A stretch of DNA of 34,349 bases from Lactonifactor sp. BIOML-A5 (GCF_009677585.1 NZ_WKYV01000039.1:1-34349); one strand, 5' to 3'; positions 25,177 to 34,269 are shown, numbered from the stretch's first letter. Made by a program: numbers and translations. Notes: generated by a model not told the origin, from the sequence alone.

Positions 25177-25194
25177 AATCTATGGAGGTATTAT

Positions 25195-26565
25195 ATGGAA
25201 AACACACGTGCACCGCAGGCAGAGAACAAGATGGGCGTTATGCCCGTACCCAAACTGCTTCTTACCATGTCACTGCCAATGATTATTTCTATGTTGGTAC
25301 AGGCTTTATATAATGTTGTAGACAGTATGTTTGTAGCACAATTGAATGAGAATGCTCTGACTGCGGTATCTTTAGCTTTTCCGGTACAGAACTTAATGAT
25401 TTCTATTCTCACCGGTACAGGAGTAGGCATTAACGCGCTTCTTTCCAGAAGCCTTGGGGAAAAGAAAATTGATCGGGCAAATAAAGTAGCCAATCACGGA
25501 ATTATCCTCACCATTATCAGTTTTGTTGTATTTCTTTTAATAGGTATCTTTTTTTCTAAATTATTTTATACCATTCAGACCCAGGATGCCCAGATAGTAT
25601 CATACGGTACATCCTATATGAAAATTTGCTGTATTTTTTCCTTTGGTATGTCTCTTCAGATAACCTTTGAACGTCTTCTGCAGTCCACAGGAAAAACCTT
25701 CTATACTATGATTACACAGGGCCTGGGGGCAATTATCAATATTATTCTGGATCCCATTATGATCTTCGGACTTCTCGGTTTTCCTAAGCTGGGAGTGGCA
25801 GGAGCTGCCATCGCAACTGTAACCGGCCAGATCATCGCAGCCATCCTGGCTGTCTGGTTTAACCTGAAAAAGAATAAGGAGTTACATATCACTCTCCGCG
25901 GTTTTAAGTGGTCCGGTAAAATTATTAAAGGGATTTACTCCGTGGGTATTCCTTCTATTATAATGGCATCTATCGGCTCCGTTATGACCTTTGGCATGAA
26001 TAAGATTCTGATCGCATTTACCTCTACAGCTACAGCTGTATTTGGTGTCTATTTTAAGCTTCAGAGCTTTGTATTTATGCCTATATTCGGACTGAATAAC
26101 GGATTGGTTCCAATCGTTGCCTATAACTACGGGGCAAGAAAGAGCTCACGGATTAAGCAGGCAGTCCTTGTCAGTGTCATTGCGGCAGTGAGTATCATGC
26201 TTATAGGACTGGCACTTTTCCAGCTCATACCCTCCCAGCTTCTGAATATTTTTAACGCCTCTGACAACATGACCGCTATTGGGGTACCAGCCCTCAGAAT
26301 CATTAGTCTGAGTTACCTGCTGGCCGGTTTCTGTATCATATCGTCATCCGTTTTCCAGTCTCTGGGGCACGGAATGCTGAGCCTTTGGGTATCCGTCATC
26401 CGGCAGCTGGTTGTTCTTCTGCCTGCAGCTTATCTCCTCTCCAGAGTTGGTGGCCTGTCAGCGGTATGGTGGGCATTTCCCATAGCAGAATTGTTTTCCT
26501 TTGTACTGTGCGTGCTGTTTCTGCGTCATACAAAGAAAAAGGAAATTGACACTTTAGAACAATAA
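25195..26565 (+). CDS. MATE-family multidrug/sodium antiporter
   Basis: 456 residues with about 12 hydrophobic helices. The family signature is near the N-terminus: LTMSLPMIISMLVQALYNVVDSMFVAQL-type sequence, with a second-half repeat (GIPSIIMASIGSVMTFGMNKILI, then FGLNNGLVPIVAYNYGA). MATE proteins export drugs or metabolites using Na+ or H+. ATG at 25195 has GGAGG 6 nt upstream; an in-frame GTG at 25138 would run through the palindrome and is unlikely. Alone on the plus strand between hflX and the sugar operon. A palindrome in the leader suggests inducible control. Confidence 0.93.
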   Translation: MENTRAPQAENKMGVMPVPKLLLTMSLPMIISMLVQALYNVVDSMFVAQLNENALTAVSLAFPVQNLMISILTGTGVGINALLSRSLGEKKIDRANKVANHGIILTIISFVVFLLIGIFFSKLFYTIQTQDAQIVSYGTSYMKICCIFSFGMSLQITFERLLQSTGKTFYTMITQGLGAIINIILDPIMIFGLLGFPKLGVAGAAIATVTGQIIAAILAVWFNLKKNKELHITLRGFKWSGKIIKGIYSVGIPSIIMASIGSVMTFGMNKILIAFTSTATAVFGVYFKLQSFVFMPIFGLNNGLVPIVAYNYGARKSSRIKQAVLVSVIAAVSIMLIGLALFQLIPSQLLNIFNASDNMTAIGVPALRIISLSYLLAGFCIISSSVFQSLGHGMLSLWVSVIRQLVVLLPAAYLLSRVGGLSAVWWAFPIAELFSFVLCVLFLRHTKKKEIDTLEQ

Positions 26566-26602
26566 GATATTATATCCACGGTTTTCTTGTGTAAGGCTTC
26601 AC

Positions 26603-26639
26603 GAATCTATATCAGCTATCTGTCATCTGATATAGATTC
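26603..26639. other. Perfect 13-bp stem-loop across the GH32 stop codon
   Basis: Arms 26603-26615 and 26627-26639 with an 11-nt loop, lying between the convergent MATE and GH32 genes. The GH32 stop (26612-26614) is in one arm. No U-run follows on either strand, so it may be a weak terminator or an mRNA 3'-end stabiliser. Confidence 0.6.
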
Positions 26640-27985
26640 ACACAGCCATCTGCGGTTCCGTTCTCTACTGTAAATGAAATGCCTGCCCTGTCATTTACCG
26701 GGTATACTCTGCCTGACAGAACCGTGCTGTCATTTACGAAAACTTCTAAAACGGAATTGTCAATAAAGGCACGTATAGACACATGCTGTTCATCTCCCCG
26801 ATACCTGCTATAAAGAGAGTCTTTCACAACTTCAGGAATCACAGAAGATCTTTCACGGTATATCCAAATTGTTTTTGCCCTGGACAGGATCCAGATATCT
26901 GTATATTCAGTCCCGTCTTCCGAGTCAAGTACCCGTATTCTGATATCTCCGTCTGTCTTTAAGAAGCATTCTACTTCTGCTGTCATAGAATGACAGGACA
27001 TCTTTTTTGTGCCTGAAAACCCACAAAGCTGATGTGTTTCTGTAAGCTTTCTCAGTAATTTAACCTCCTCTGCGCAGGAGAAACTTACCATGTCTCCGTC
27101 CTCCAATGTGACTACTCTGGGGAGAGAGATGGCGCCGGACCAGGGTCCGTCAGTGATAAGTTCATTTCTGTCATCTTCCCGCAGCCATCCCCACATAATA
27201 TAGCGCCCCTTGGGATCCTTGAATACATTAGAGGCACAAAAGCAGCCACTATCTATAATTTCACCGTGCCGAGTCACATGAAGCGAATAGTCTTCATTTA
27301 AAGTCCCCACAACATACTGTGCATTTTCCTGAAAGCAAGTATAGACAAATACAATTTTCTCCCCAAAGACCATCACATTGGGACACTCATAAATTGTTGT
27401 TCTGCATTCTGTATAAAAGCAGTTCTTATATTCCCAATTGCGGTAATCCTTTGATTGGTAGATATGAAATGCCGCCTTCCAGCCATCTACAATTCCTGAA
27501 ATGACCATTAAGATCTCTCCCCCATACTGAAATACAAAAGGGTCTCTCCAATGGGTCAGATATTTTCCCTGCCTTCTGTTCTGTTCTGGGGATAAAATAG
27601 GATTCTCATCTATCTGTTTCCAGGTCTTCATATCCTCCGTGACGGCTATCCACTGCTCCGCGCCCTCAATATGTCCCCGCTCTCCATGTCCATAGGATCC
27701 CACACTTGTGTAGAAAATCTCTAACCGGCCGTCGTTTTCATATGCACAGCCCGAGAAGCAAAAATTTTCTCCCCTATCTTTTGCCGGATATAATGCAGGC
27801 TCCAGATGACTCCAATGGACCATGTCCCCGCTGACTGCATGGCCCCAGTGAAGATTCCCCCATTGATATCCTGAAGGATTATACTGATAAAAAAGGTGAT
27901 ACTTCCCTTCAAAATATATGGGTCCATTGGGGTCGTTGATCCAATTCTGCTCCGGCCTGAAATGATAACTTGGTTTATGTTTCAT
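26612..27985 (-). CDS. Glycoside hydrolase family 32 (beta-fructosidase-like), cytoplasmic
   Basis: 457 residues. All three GH32 catalytic motifs are present: WINDPNG with nucleophile Asp18, WRDP with Asp148, and YECP with acid/base Glu200. A five-bladed propeller (about 1-310) is followed by the C-terminal beta-sandwich (about 330-455; ISIRAFIDNSVLEVFVND-type). No signal peptide, so it acts on imported sugars. The family cleaves terminal fructose from sucrose, sucrose-6-phosphate, inulin or levan oligosaccharides; which applies is not visible. It is the last gene of the sugar operon, 9 nt after the Gfo/Idh gene. No PTS sucrose transporter or fructokinase is nearby, which argues against a standard sucrose-6-phosphate hydrolase locus. 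Confidence 0.93.
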   Translation of the reverse strand: MKHKPSYHFRPEQNWINDPNGPIYFEGKYHLFYQYNPSGYQWGNLHWGHAVSGDMVHWSHLEPALYPAKDRGENFCFSGCAYENDGRLEIFYTSVGSYGHGERGHIEGAEQWIAVTEDMKTWKQIDENPILSPEQNRRQGKYLTHWRDPFVFQYGGEILMVISGIVDGWKAAFHIYQSKDYRNWEYKNCFYTECRTTIYECPNVMVFGEKIVFVYTCFQENAQYVVGTLNEDYSLHVTRHGEIIDSGCFCASNVFKDPKGRYIMWGWLREDDRNELITDGPWSGAISLPRVVTLEDGDMVSFSCAEEVKLLRKLTETHQLCGFSGTKKMSCHSMTAEVECFLKTDGDIRIRVLDSEDGTEYTDIWILSRAKTIWIYRERSSVIPEVVKDSLYSRYRGDEQHVSIRAFIDNSVLEVFVNDSTVLSGRVYPVNDRAGISFTVENGTADGCVNLYQMTDS

Positions 27986-27994
27986 ATAATCACC

Positions 27995-29083
27995 TCAATG
28001 TCTGAATGTTGAATGTATCTTAACTGCATTTCCCTTCTCCGAGGAGGCATACACACCTTCAATGATTTCTACCACATGGACCTGTCTTGTAATTGAACAT
28101 CCATCCTCAGGGAATTTCTGATTCTTATCCACTGCCTCTGCAAACTCTTCCAAAATATCTATATTTAAATCTGACATATCCACTTGGATTTTGTAGCAAT
28201 CTTTGAATCCGGCATAAGTGATTTTGGAATCACTTACTTTCTGATATGGAGAATACACAATTACCCGATGTTCAGAATCATTCATATTGATATAAATAAT
28301 TCCTTTGTCCCCATAAATTCTAAACTCCCATACACAGAGATCCTTATCTGCAGCAGTACACCAGTTTGCACGTATGCTGGCCATTTTTCCGTCTTTCCAG
28401 CTCATGACTACCACTGCATTGTCTTCCACCGTGGGATTGAACTTTTCTCCTTTCAGACTGGTCCTCTCTCTTTGCATTATATTTGTTTTTCCATACACCT
28501 CGTCCACCGGACCGAACAGATATGTAAGCATGCTGATTGGGTATATACCCAAATCTGCCAATACTCCCCATTCTGCCACTGATTTATCAAAAAACCATGG
28601 TGCGTGTAATGGTCCCTGGTGAGCAAAGACTCCGTCTACTGCACAAACATTGCCTATAAGCCCCTGACCGATCATCTTTTTCACTTCTCTGATATGTGTA
28701 TATGCATCGTTGGGGAGTGCCATAAATATTTTATTGGTCTTATCAGCTGCCTCTTTGATCATTAAAGCGTCCTTTAAATTAGTTGCAACCGGTTTTTCAC
28801 ACAACACATGTTTTCCCGCATTTAATGCCTCTGTAACCAAACGGGCATGGGTAGTGTGGTAAGAGGTTACGATAACCGCCTCTACCTCTTTGTCCTGCAG
28901 CAGTTCCTTCCAATCTGTATATTCTTTTACCCGAAGCTCTTCGGCTGTTTTATGAAGACGTTCACTGTCCGTATCATACACTCCAATTAATTCCGTTTTG
29001 TCTTTCATTCTTTCGAATGAATAAAAATACCTGCCTCTGGCTATATCACCGCATCCTGCTAACGCGCATTTAAGAATTCTCAT
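27995..29083 (-). CDS. Gfo/Idh/MocA-family NAD(P)-dependent oxidoreductase
   Basis: 362 residues. Rossmann motif AGCGDIARGRY (9-19), the conserved EKP (96-98) with catalytic-type Lys97, and a C-terminal alpha/beta domain. The second active-site block is ADLGIYP (Asp177...Tyr181), the Asp-x3-Tyr arrangement of glucose-fructose-oxidoreductase-like members, rather than the Asp-x-x-x-His of inositol dehydrogenases. It probably oxidises or reduces a sugar or sugar derivative; substrate unknown. It sits between the TIM-barrel gene and the GH32 gene in the same operon, so its substrate is probably a product of the imported glycoside. Confidence 0.88.
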   Translation of the reverse strand: MRILKCALAGCGDIARGRYFYSFERMKDKTELIGVYDTDSERLHKTAEELRVKEYTDWKELLQDKEVEAVIVTSYHTTHARLVTEALNAGKHVLCEKPVATNLKDALMIKEAADKTNKIFMALPNDAYTHIREVKKMIGQGLIGNVCAVDGVFAHQGPLHAPWFFDKSVAEWGVLADLGIYPISMLTYLFGPVDEVYGKTNIMQRERTSLKGEKFNPTVEDNAVVVMSWKDGKMASIRANWCTAADKDLCVWEFRIYGDKGIIYINMNDSEHRVIVYSPYQKVSDSKITYAGFKDCYKIQVDMSDLNIDILEEFAEAVDKNQKFPEDGCSITRQVHVVEIIEGVYASSEKGNAVKIHSTFRH

Positions 29084-29103
29084 AAAACCTCTCCTTACTT
29101 GTA

Positions 29104-30030
29104 TTATTCATCTGCCTCTTCTTCTTTTAAAATTCTGCGGATATACTCTAAAGATTCTTTTACATATTTTTCAGGTCTCTTCAAGCCTCCCAGTTCCATG
29201 GAAAGAAATCCCTGATACCCTGTTTCCTTAAGTGCTCTGACAAATCCATTCCAATCAATTATCCCCAGTCCTACCGGGTATGAATAACAAAGCAGTCCAT
29301 CTGTATCTCTAAGATGTACATGAAAGATTTTTTCTCTCAGTTTATAGACAGACCACGGAAGATATTCCCGCTGCATGGACTGCCATGCCGCATCAAAATT
29401 GGTTCCAAAATAAGGACTGGATATTCTGTCAAAAGCCCTGAGCATACCGTCTGTTGTGCCAATCACAACATTTGCATGGCCCTCAAGAGCAAATCTGATT
29501 TTATACTTTTCGCACAGCTCCACAGCTTTGCTTAAGGATTCCACATACCGCTCCCATACTCCTCCTGCGTCAAAGTTTGGAGGCATCTCTATCATATGTT
29601 TGGGCTCAAAAAGTTCAAATCCAGGCGCATACGGGTGTATAGATGACGGCAAATACGGAACGGGTGCTCGCAGTTCCTTAGGCCAGTTAGAAACTACATT
29701 AATCGTATCCGTACCAAGTTTGGCGGCAGTCTCTAATCCCCGTTCAAAAAAGTCTAATGCCCTGTCTCTTTTTTTGTCATCGTTGTCTAATAAATCTTCT
29801 ACTGCATGTGCATATAAGATAAATTCTGACAGCTCCATGTTATAGCCCTTAATCATCCTGTCCAGTTCCCGGCAGCGTTCATCCGTATAATACTCATTTA
29901 AATCTTCTGCCGTATAGGCAATTAATTCAATGCCGTCAAATCCCAGTTCTCCAATCGTCTTAACCGCTTCTTCATACGGCGGTTCATAATGAGGATGTGT
30001 AAAGCATCCTACTGCTGCTCCTACTTTCAT
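29104..30030 (-). CDS. TIM-barrel sugar isomerase/epimerase-like protein (AP2Ec/xylose isomerase-like)
   Basis: 308 residues, AP-endonuclease-2-like fold (PF01261 type). The metal-ligand set of the family is visible: Glu183 in ALEGH, Asp213 in NFDAAW, His239 in HVHLRD and Glu279 in SMELGG. The opening GELGFDGIELIAY-type strand is typical. The ATG at 30030 is used because AAGGAG lies just upstream; an in-frame GTG at 30045 overlaps that site. Members include ketose 3-epimerases, inosose isomerases and lyases, so the reaction is not defined. It follows the second permease gene by 20 nt and precedes the Gfo/Idh gene. Confidence 0.82.
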   Translation of the reverse strand: MKVGAAVGCFTHPHYEPPYEEAVKTIGELGFDGIELIAYTAEDLNEYYTDERCRELDRMIKGYNMELSEFILYAHAVEDLLDNDDKKRDRALDFFERGLETAAKLGTDTINVVSNWPKELRAPVPYLPSSIHPYAPGFELFEPKHMIEMPPNFDAGGVWERYVESLSKAVELCEKYKIRFALEGHANVVIGTTDGMLRAFDRISSPYFGTNFDAAWQSMQREYLPWSVYKLREKIFHVHLRDTDGLLCYSYPVGLGIIDWNGFVRALKETGYQGFLSMELGGLKRPEKYVKESLEYIRRILKEEEADE

Positions 30031-30050
30031 AAATTCTCCTTTCACTGTTC

Positions 30051-30944
30051 CTAGTCTTTCACGCCTCCTGCAGTTAGTCCCAAAACAATATATTTCTGGA
30101 AAAAGATTGCTAACAGCAGGGGAATCAAAGTTGCAATACAGCCGCCTGCCATCAGCATTCCGTAGTCTATCCCCCCATGAGTGGTACTAAATTGCGATAA
30201 AGCGACTGTAAGTGTAGTTGTCTCTTTTGAGTTCATAAAGATGAGTGCATACAAAAATTCATCCCAACACATTAAAAAGACCAACGTCCCAACTGCAACA
30301 TATCCCGGTTTTGCCAAGGGTACAATAATTCTCAGGAATGCCTGAAAATAATTGCACCCGTCAATCCTGGCAGCATCCTCTAAATCAGGCGGTATTGATT
30401 TAAAGTAGCCGTGCAGTACCCAGATGGCATACGCCATTACCATTCCAAGGTATAAAACAACAAGAGTAACGATCCTGTCAATCATTCCGAGTCTGGAGAC
30501 AGTCTCATACAGAGGTATCACCAATGACACAGTTGGCAGTAATTGAATAAACAATGCCAGAATCATCAGCATATTGCTGCCTCTAAACCTCAGTCTTGCA
30601 AAGGCATATGCTGCCATCCCTCCGATAAGCAGAGAAATACCTGTGGTAACAGCAGCAACTTTAAAGCTGTTAAATATGGAATGAATAAATACTTCTGATG
30701 TACTTGCGATTCTTCCTCCACGGAATACTTTTATTATCGAAGAAAAGAACTCCCGGTATCTGTAAAAGGTGACATTCTCAGGCCAGACGACGGGCCCCCC
30801 CGTCAGCAGTTCACTCTTCTCACAAATAGAAGAATAAAACATCCAAAGCAAAGGAGCAAACGTCCATAGCAGCAGCAGTATTACCCCCAGATAGATTCCG
30901 ACTCTTCCAATTCTTCTTTTTATACTTTTCCCTTTTTTCTTCAT
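30051..30944 (-). CDS. ABC sugar transporter permease, MalG type
   Basis: 297 residues with about six membrane helices. The EAA-type loop contacting the ATPase is LEDAARIDGCNYFQAFLRIIVPLAKP-like (about residues 185-210). The second permease of a CUT1 carbohydrate importer. ATG with AAAGG 8 nt upstream, 15 nt after the MalF-type gene. No ATPase gene is in the operon, so a shared MsmX-like ATPase elsewhere probably powers it. Confidence 0.92.
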   Translation of the reverse strand: MKKKGKSIKRRIGRVGIYLGVILLLLWTFAPLLWMFYSSICEKSELLTGGPVVWPENVTFYRYREFFSSIIKVFRGGRIASTSEVFIHSIFNSFKVAAVTTGISLLIGGMAAYAFARLRFRGSNMLMILALFIQLLPTVSLVIPLYETVSRLGMIDRIVTLVVLYLGMVMAYAIWVLHGYFKSIPPDLEDAARIDGCNYFQAFLRIIVPLAKPGYVAVGTLVFLMCWDEFLYALIFMNSKETTTLTVALSQFSTTHGGIDYGMLMAGGCIATLIPLLLAIFFQKYIVLGLTAGGVKD

Positions 30945-30959
30945 AGGCCATACCTTTGA

Positions 30960-31850
30960 TTAAGCTTCCTTCAAAATCCTCAGATATAATAGAGTTATCA
31001 AAAAAATAATCCCTGCTATAACAATTGACAGTGTTGCACCCAAACCAAAATTCAGGCTTTTAAATGTTGTGTAATAGGTATAGAAGCTAATTACCATGGT
31101 GCCATTGGCCGGTCCTCCATTGGTAAGCATATATACAATATCAAACACCTTCATGGTCTGTGTGGTACGCATAATAAGCACCACCAGTATTATTGGCTTC
31201 ATCTGGGGCAGAATAATGTGAAAAAATCTCTGAAACACGTTTGCACCGTCAATTTTCCCCGCTTCCAGGCTTACAGCAGATACAGACTGAAGCCCTGACA
31301 AGAACATTAATACAGTTAATGGCAGCATCCTCCAGGTATCAGCAAGTACTATCATAATCATAGCTATTTTCGCGTCGCCCAGCCATGCCACAGGTTCCGA
31401 TATTCTCCCCCACTGCATTAAAAGTCTGTTAATCAATCCATAATTAGCATTCAGCATCCATCCCCAAAGTACTGCGTTTACCAGTGTGGGAACTGCCCAT
31501 GGAGCAAGGATTGCTCCACGGACAAATCTTCTTCCCTTAAAATTCTGGTTAAGAAGAAGTGCAATCAGCATTCCAAAAACGGATTGTATGGTCAGTGACA
31601 TAATTACAAACTGCCCCGTGACCTTCACAGAATTCCAAAACTCAGAATTTGTCAGTACACTTATGTACTGTTCCAGTCCTGCAAACCCATTTTTGGAAGC
31701 ATCCAGCATATTCTTCCATTGAAAACTGATAACAAATGTGTTGAGCAGAGGATAAATGTTTAATGCGAAGATAACGAGCATTGCAGGACAGATCAGCTTA
31801 TATGCCGGCATTTGACGATTAAATTTTTTATTGTCAACCATTCTTTTCAT
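30960..31850 (-). CDS. ABC sugar transporter permease, MalF type
   Basis: 296 residues, about six membrane helices starting with a segment near 20-40 (LICPAMLVIFALNIYPLL). The EAA loop is SLEAGKIDGANVFQRFFHIILP-like, about residues 195-220. First permease of the CUT1 importer, directly after the solute-binding protein gene. ATG with AGGAG 7-8 nt upstream. Confidence 0.92.
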   Translation of the reverse strand: MKRMVDNKKFNRQMPAYKLICPAMLVIFALNIYPLLNTFVISFQWKNMLDASKNGFAGLEQYISVLTNSEFWNSVKVTGQFVIMSLTIQSVFGMLIALLLNQNFKGRRFVRGAILAPWAVPTLVNAVLWGWMLNANYGLINRLLMQWGRISEPVAWLGDAKIAMIMIVLADTWRMLPLTVLMFLSGLQSVSAVSLEAGKIDGANVFQRFFHIILPQMKPIILVVLIMRTTQTMKVFDIVYMLTNGGPANGTMVISFYTYYTTFKSLNFGLGATLSIVIAGIIFLITLLYLRILKEA

Positions 31851-31911
31851 GTTTTCTCCTATAACTCACTTCACATACGTATCACCCTTGATCCATGTTT
31901 CAGAATATCAT

Positions 31912-33222
31912 CTACTTATATTCTTGGTTAGAGATACGGACGGCTTCATCCAATGCTTCCTGTGCAGTTACCTCTCCAGCCAGTGCTTTGCTCAGATTTA
32001 GCTGCAGCATTTTGCTCCATGAGCTGTAATCTGCTATGGTAGGCCGCCCATGAGCATAATCAAATTGCTTCGCCATAATCTCAAACTCAGGGTTGTCCTT
32101 GAGAATCTCAGGATCCTCTAAAACGCGTTTTAAGATAGGCATATTTCCAAACTTGTCGAGTACATCTTTTTGCACCTCATAGCTGATAGCTATTTTAATA
32201 AACTCCACAGCCCATTCCGGATATTTGCAGCTGGAGGTTATTCCCAATCCGCCACCTCCGGTTGTGGCAGAATACTCTACCTCCCCCTGACCTGGCGCAA
32301 TCGCCACCTCTACCTTTCCTGCCACAGAGCTGTTCGCAGGATCATTGGTAAAATCATAAGCATAGGACCAGCAGGTCACAAAAGCAGTATCCCCTGCCAT
32401 AAACGGATCCAAATTATCCCTGTCTGAGTAAGAAACAGACGCCGGATCCGCTGTGTTATCCTTCATAGAGTTAATAAACATGTTCAGGGCATCTACCCCC
32501 GCTTTGCTGTTAAACACAAAGTCTCCGTTTTCATTTATCCACTCTCCGCCATAAGCGTATAAGGCAGCGTTGAAGTCACATACAAATCCTTCTGCCTGGG
32601 ATGCCGCCCACGCAGTTCCATGTTTGCAGATCCCCTTGTCCATCATATTCCTGCTCATTTCCAGCATTTCATCATACGTTGAGGGCGGTGCGCTGTATCC
32701 GGCTTCCTCCAGCATTTCTTTATTATAGAAAAGCCATTTTCCTTCGGTCATTGTAGGAATCGCATATATATCATCCCCCACTGACATTTCATCCACAAAT
32801 GCAGGGTATAGCTGTGCTATCTCTTCCTCTGTAAAGTATTCGTTCAGGGGTCTGGCAATCCCTGATTTTGCAAATTCCCCCGGCCACACAGTGTCAACCG
32901 TCAGAATATCCAGCTGGCTTCCCCCGAGCGCCATGGTTACTTCTTTGTCATGTACATCTGCATATGCCAGTGAAATAATATCTACATCAATCCCATACTT
33001 TTCATAAAATTCATCCGCTACATAAGAATATAAGTCTTCGTGATCTGTAGTAGTGACCATGACAAGTTTTTCTGGCTTATCTTCCGCCTTCCCCTCTGCC
33101 TCAGTCCCAGCTTTGCTGTCTGTTGTCTCCTTCCCTGCCTTTCCCTCTTTTCCTGAATTCCCGCATGCTGCCAATGATACTGTCAAGGCTAACGCCATCA
33201 ACAATGCTAACTTTCTTTTCAT
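31912..33222 (-). CDS. ABC sugar transporter substrate-binding lipoprotein
   Basis: 436 residues. Signal peptide ending in lipobox SLAAC (Cys20), then a Gly/Lys/Glu/Ala-rich linker (about 21-55), then a family 1 solute-binding fold (about 57-436) with ATTGGGGLGITSSCKYPEWAVEFI, typical of carbohydrate binders. ATG at 33222 has AAGGAGAG 6 nt upstream; the ATG at 33240 lies upstream of that site. It captures the imported sugar outside the membrane. Ligand unknown. Confidence 0.93.
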   Translation of the reverse strand: MKRKLALLMALALTVSLAACGNSGKEGKAGKETTDSKAGTEAEGKAEDKPEKLVMVTTTDHEDLYSYVADEFYEKYGIDVDIISLAYADVHDKEVTMALGGSQLDILTVDTVWPGEFAKSGIARPLNEYFTEEEIAQLYPAFVDEMSVGDDIYAIPTMTEGKWLFYNKEMLEEAGYSAPPSTYDEMLEMSRNMMDKGICKHGTAWAASQAEGFVCDFNAALYAYGGEWINENGDFVFNSKAGVDALNMFINSMKDNTADPASVSYSDRDNLDPFMAGDTAFVTCWSYAYDFTNDPANSSVAGKVEVAIAPGQGEVEYSATTGGGGLGITSSCKYPEWAVEFIKIAISYEVQKDVLDKFGNMPILKRVLEDPEILKDNPEFEIMAKQFDYAHGRPTIADYSSWSKMLQLNLSKALAGEVTAQEALDEAVRISNQEYK

Positions 33223-33272
33223 CTTATTCTCTCCTTTCATATATGGTTAAGTAGCACACTTTTATGGGTGTA

Positions 33273-34088
33273 TTACAAATACCTTTTCAGAGTCTCAATG
33301 CTTAATGCCGCAGCCTCCAGTTCGTCATATCCATCCGGTTCGTCCTGTTCTACAATCAGCCACTGAGCACCGCTTTCTTCTGCCGCTTCCACTAATTGCC
33401 CTATATCCTGACAGCCATATCCCAGGGGACTATAGGTAAACCCTTTCTGTATCTTATGAGGGCCATCCTTTGTCTCTTCCTTTAACAGTCCATAGGGTAC
33501 TTCCCCTTCTTTACCGCTGCTCATGTAGTCTTTCAAATGTACTACCGGACATTGACCTTTATATCTGCGGATATAAGCAGCCGGGTCAAATCCCGCGTAT
33601 TTGATCCAACAGGTATCCAGTTCCGGCAGCAGACATTTGGAAGGAATACTGTCCATCAAAAAATCCAGTCCATTTTTTCCTGAAACTTCTCTGAATTCAA
33701 AATCATGGTTATGGTACAGCAATTGCATCCCGGCCTCCCGGGACCTCTCTCCCCATTCAGACAGCCTGCAGATGATATTTGAAAACGCCGGGTTCCCTGG
33801 CCGATACTCCTCGTCCAGATATGGGATGGCAAGGTATTCACATCCGAGTATTCTGTGTTCCTGGATGACTTGCTCCACGTCCCTCTCCCATGCGGTCAAA
33901 GGGACATGACTGGAAACGGCACTTAAACCTTCGCGGTCCATCATCTCCCGCAGTTCCTCCGGTTTCTGTCCGCAAAATCCGGCTAATTCCACCCCGTCGT
34001 AGCCGAATTCGGCTAGACTGTGCAGGACGGCTGAGAGATTTTTCATTGCTGAATTTCTGCAGGAATACAATTGATATCCTATCTTCAT
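33273..34088 (-). CDS. Second TIM-barrel sugar isomerase/epimerase-like protein
   Basis: 271 residues, AP2Ec/xylose-isomerase-like barrel, different from the 29104-30030 protein. Visible residues: GYQLYSCR at the start, GYDGVELAGF, His126-Asn-His128-Asp129 in LLYHNHDFEF, Glu156 and Asp158 in PELDTCW, His184 in VVHLKD and Glu247 in VEQDEP. The YHNHDFEF form occurs in members encoded beside Gfo/Idh enzymes. It is the first gene of the operon, with GGGAG upstream of the ATG, 50 nt before the binding-protein gene. Isomerase, epimerase and sugar lyase are all possible. Confidence 0.82.
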   Translation of the reverse strand: MKIGYQLYSCRNSAMKNLSAVLHSLAEFGYDGVELAGFCGQKPEELREMMDREGLSAVSSHVPLTAWERDVEQVIQEHRILGCEYLAIPYLDEEYRPGNPAFSNIICRLSEWGERSREAGMQLLYHNHDFEFREVSGKNGLDFLMDSIPSKCLLPELDTCWIKYAGFDPAAYIRRYKGQCPVVHLKDYMSSGKEGEVPYGLLKEETKDGPHKIQKGFTYSPLGYGCQDIGQLVEAAEESGAQWLIVEQDEPDGYDELEAAALSIETLKRYL

Positions 34089-34269
34089 ATTATCTTCTCC
34101 CTTTCTCTCTTGTCAGCAGTTACTTTATGTCCTGATTATATAATCCCTTACCTGTTTTATCTACATCCATACTGTAGTTTTCTTTAACAATTTTATCATT
34201 TTAGAAGTTTTGTCCAAAATATTCCATTTAATGTTATACTTTTTTAATTATTTATATTATTTTCATCTA
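34089..34269 (-). promoter_or_regulatory. Upstream region of the sugar operon
   Basis: Minus strand TATAAT at 34140-34135, 47 nt before the first gene, with no good -35 box at 16-18 nt, which fits an activator-dependent promoter. No clear catabolite-control (cre) site was recognised. The rest is A/T-rich with no gene. Confidence 0.4.

Noticed and set aside
25138..25194. Earlier GTG start for the MATE protein
   Set aside because: It would translate through the palindrome and T-run, lacks a binding site, and the ATG at 25195 has a clear GGAGG.
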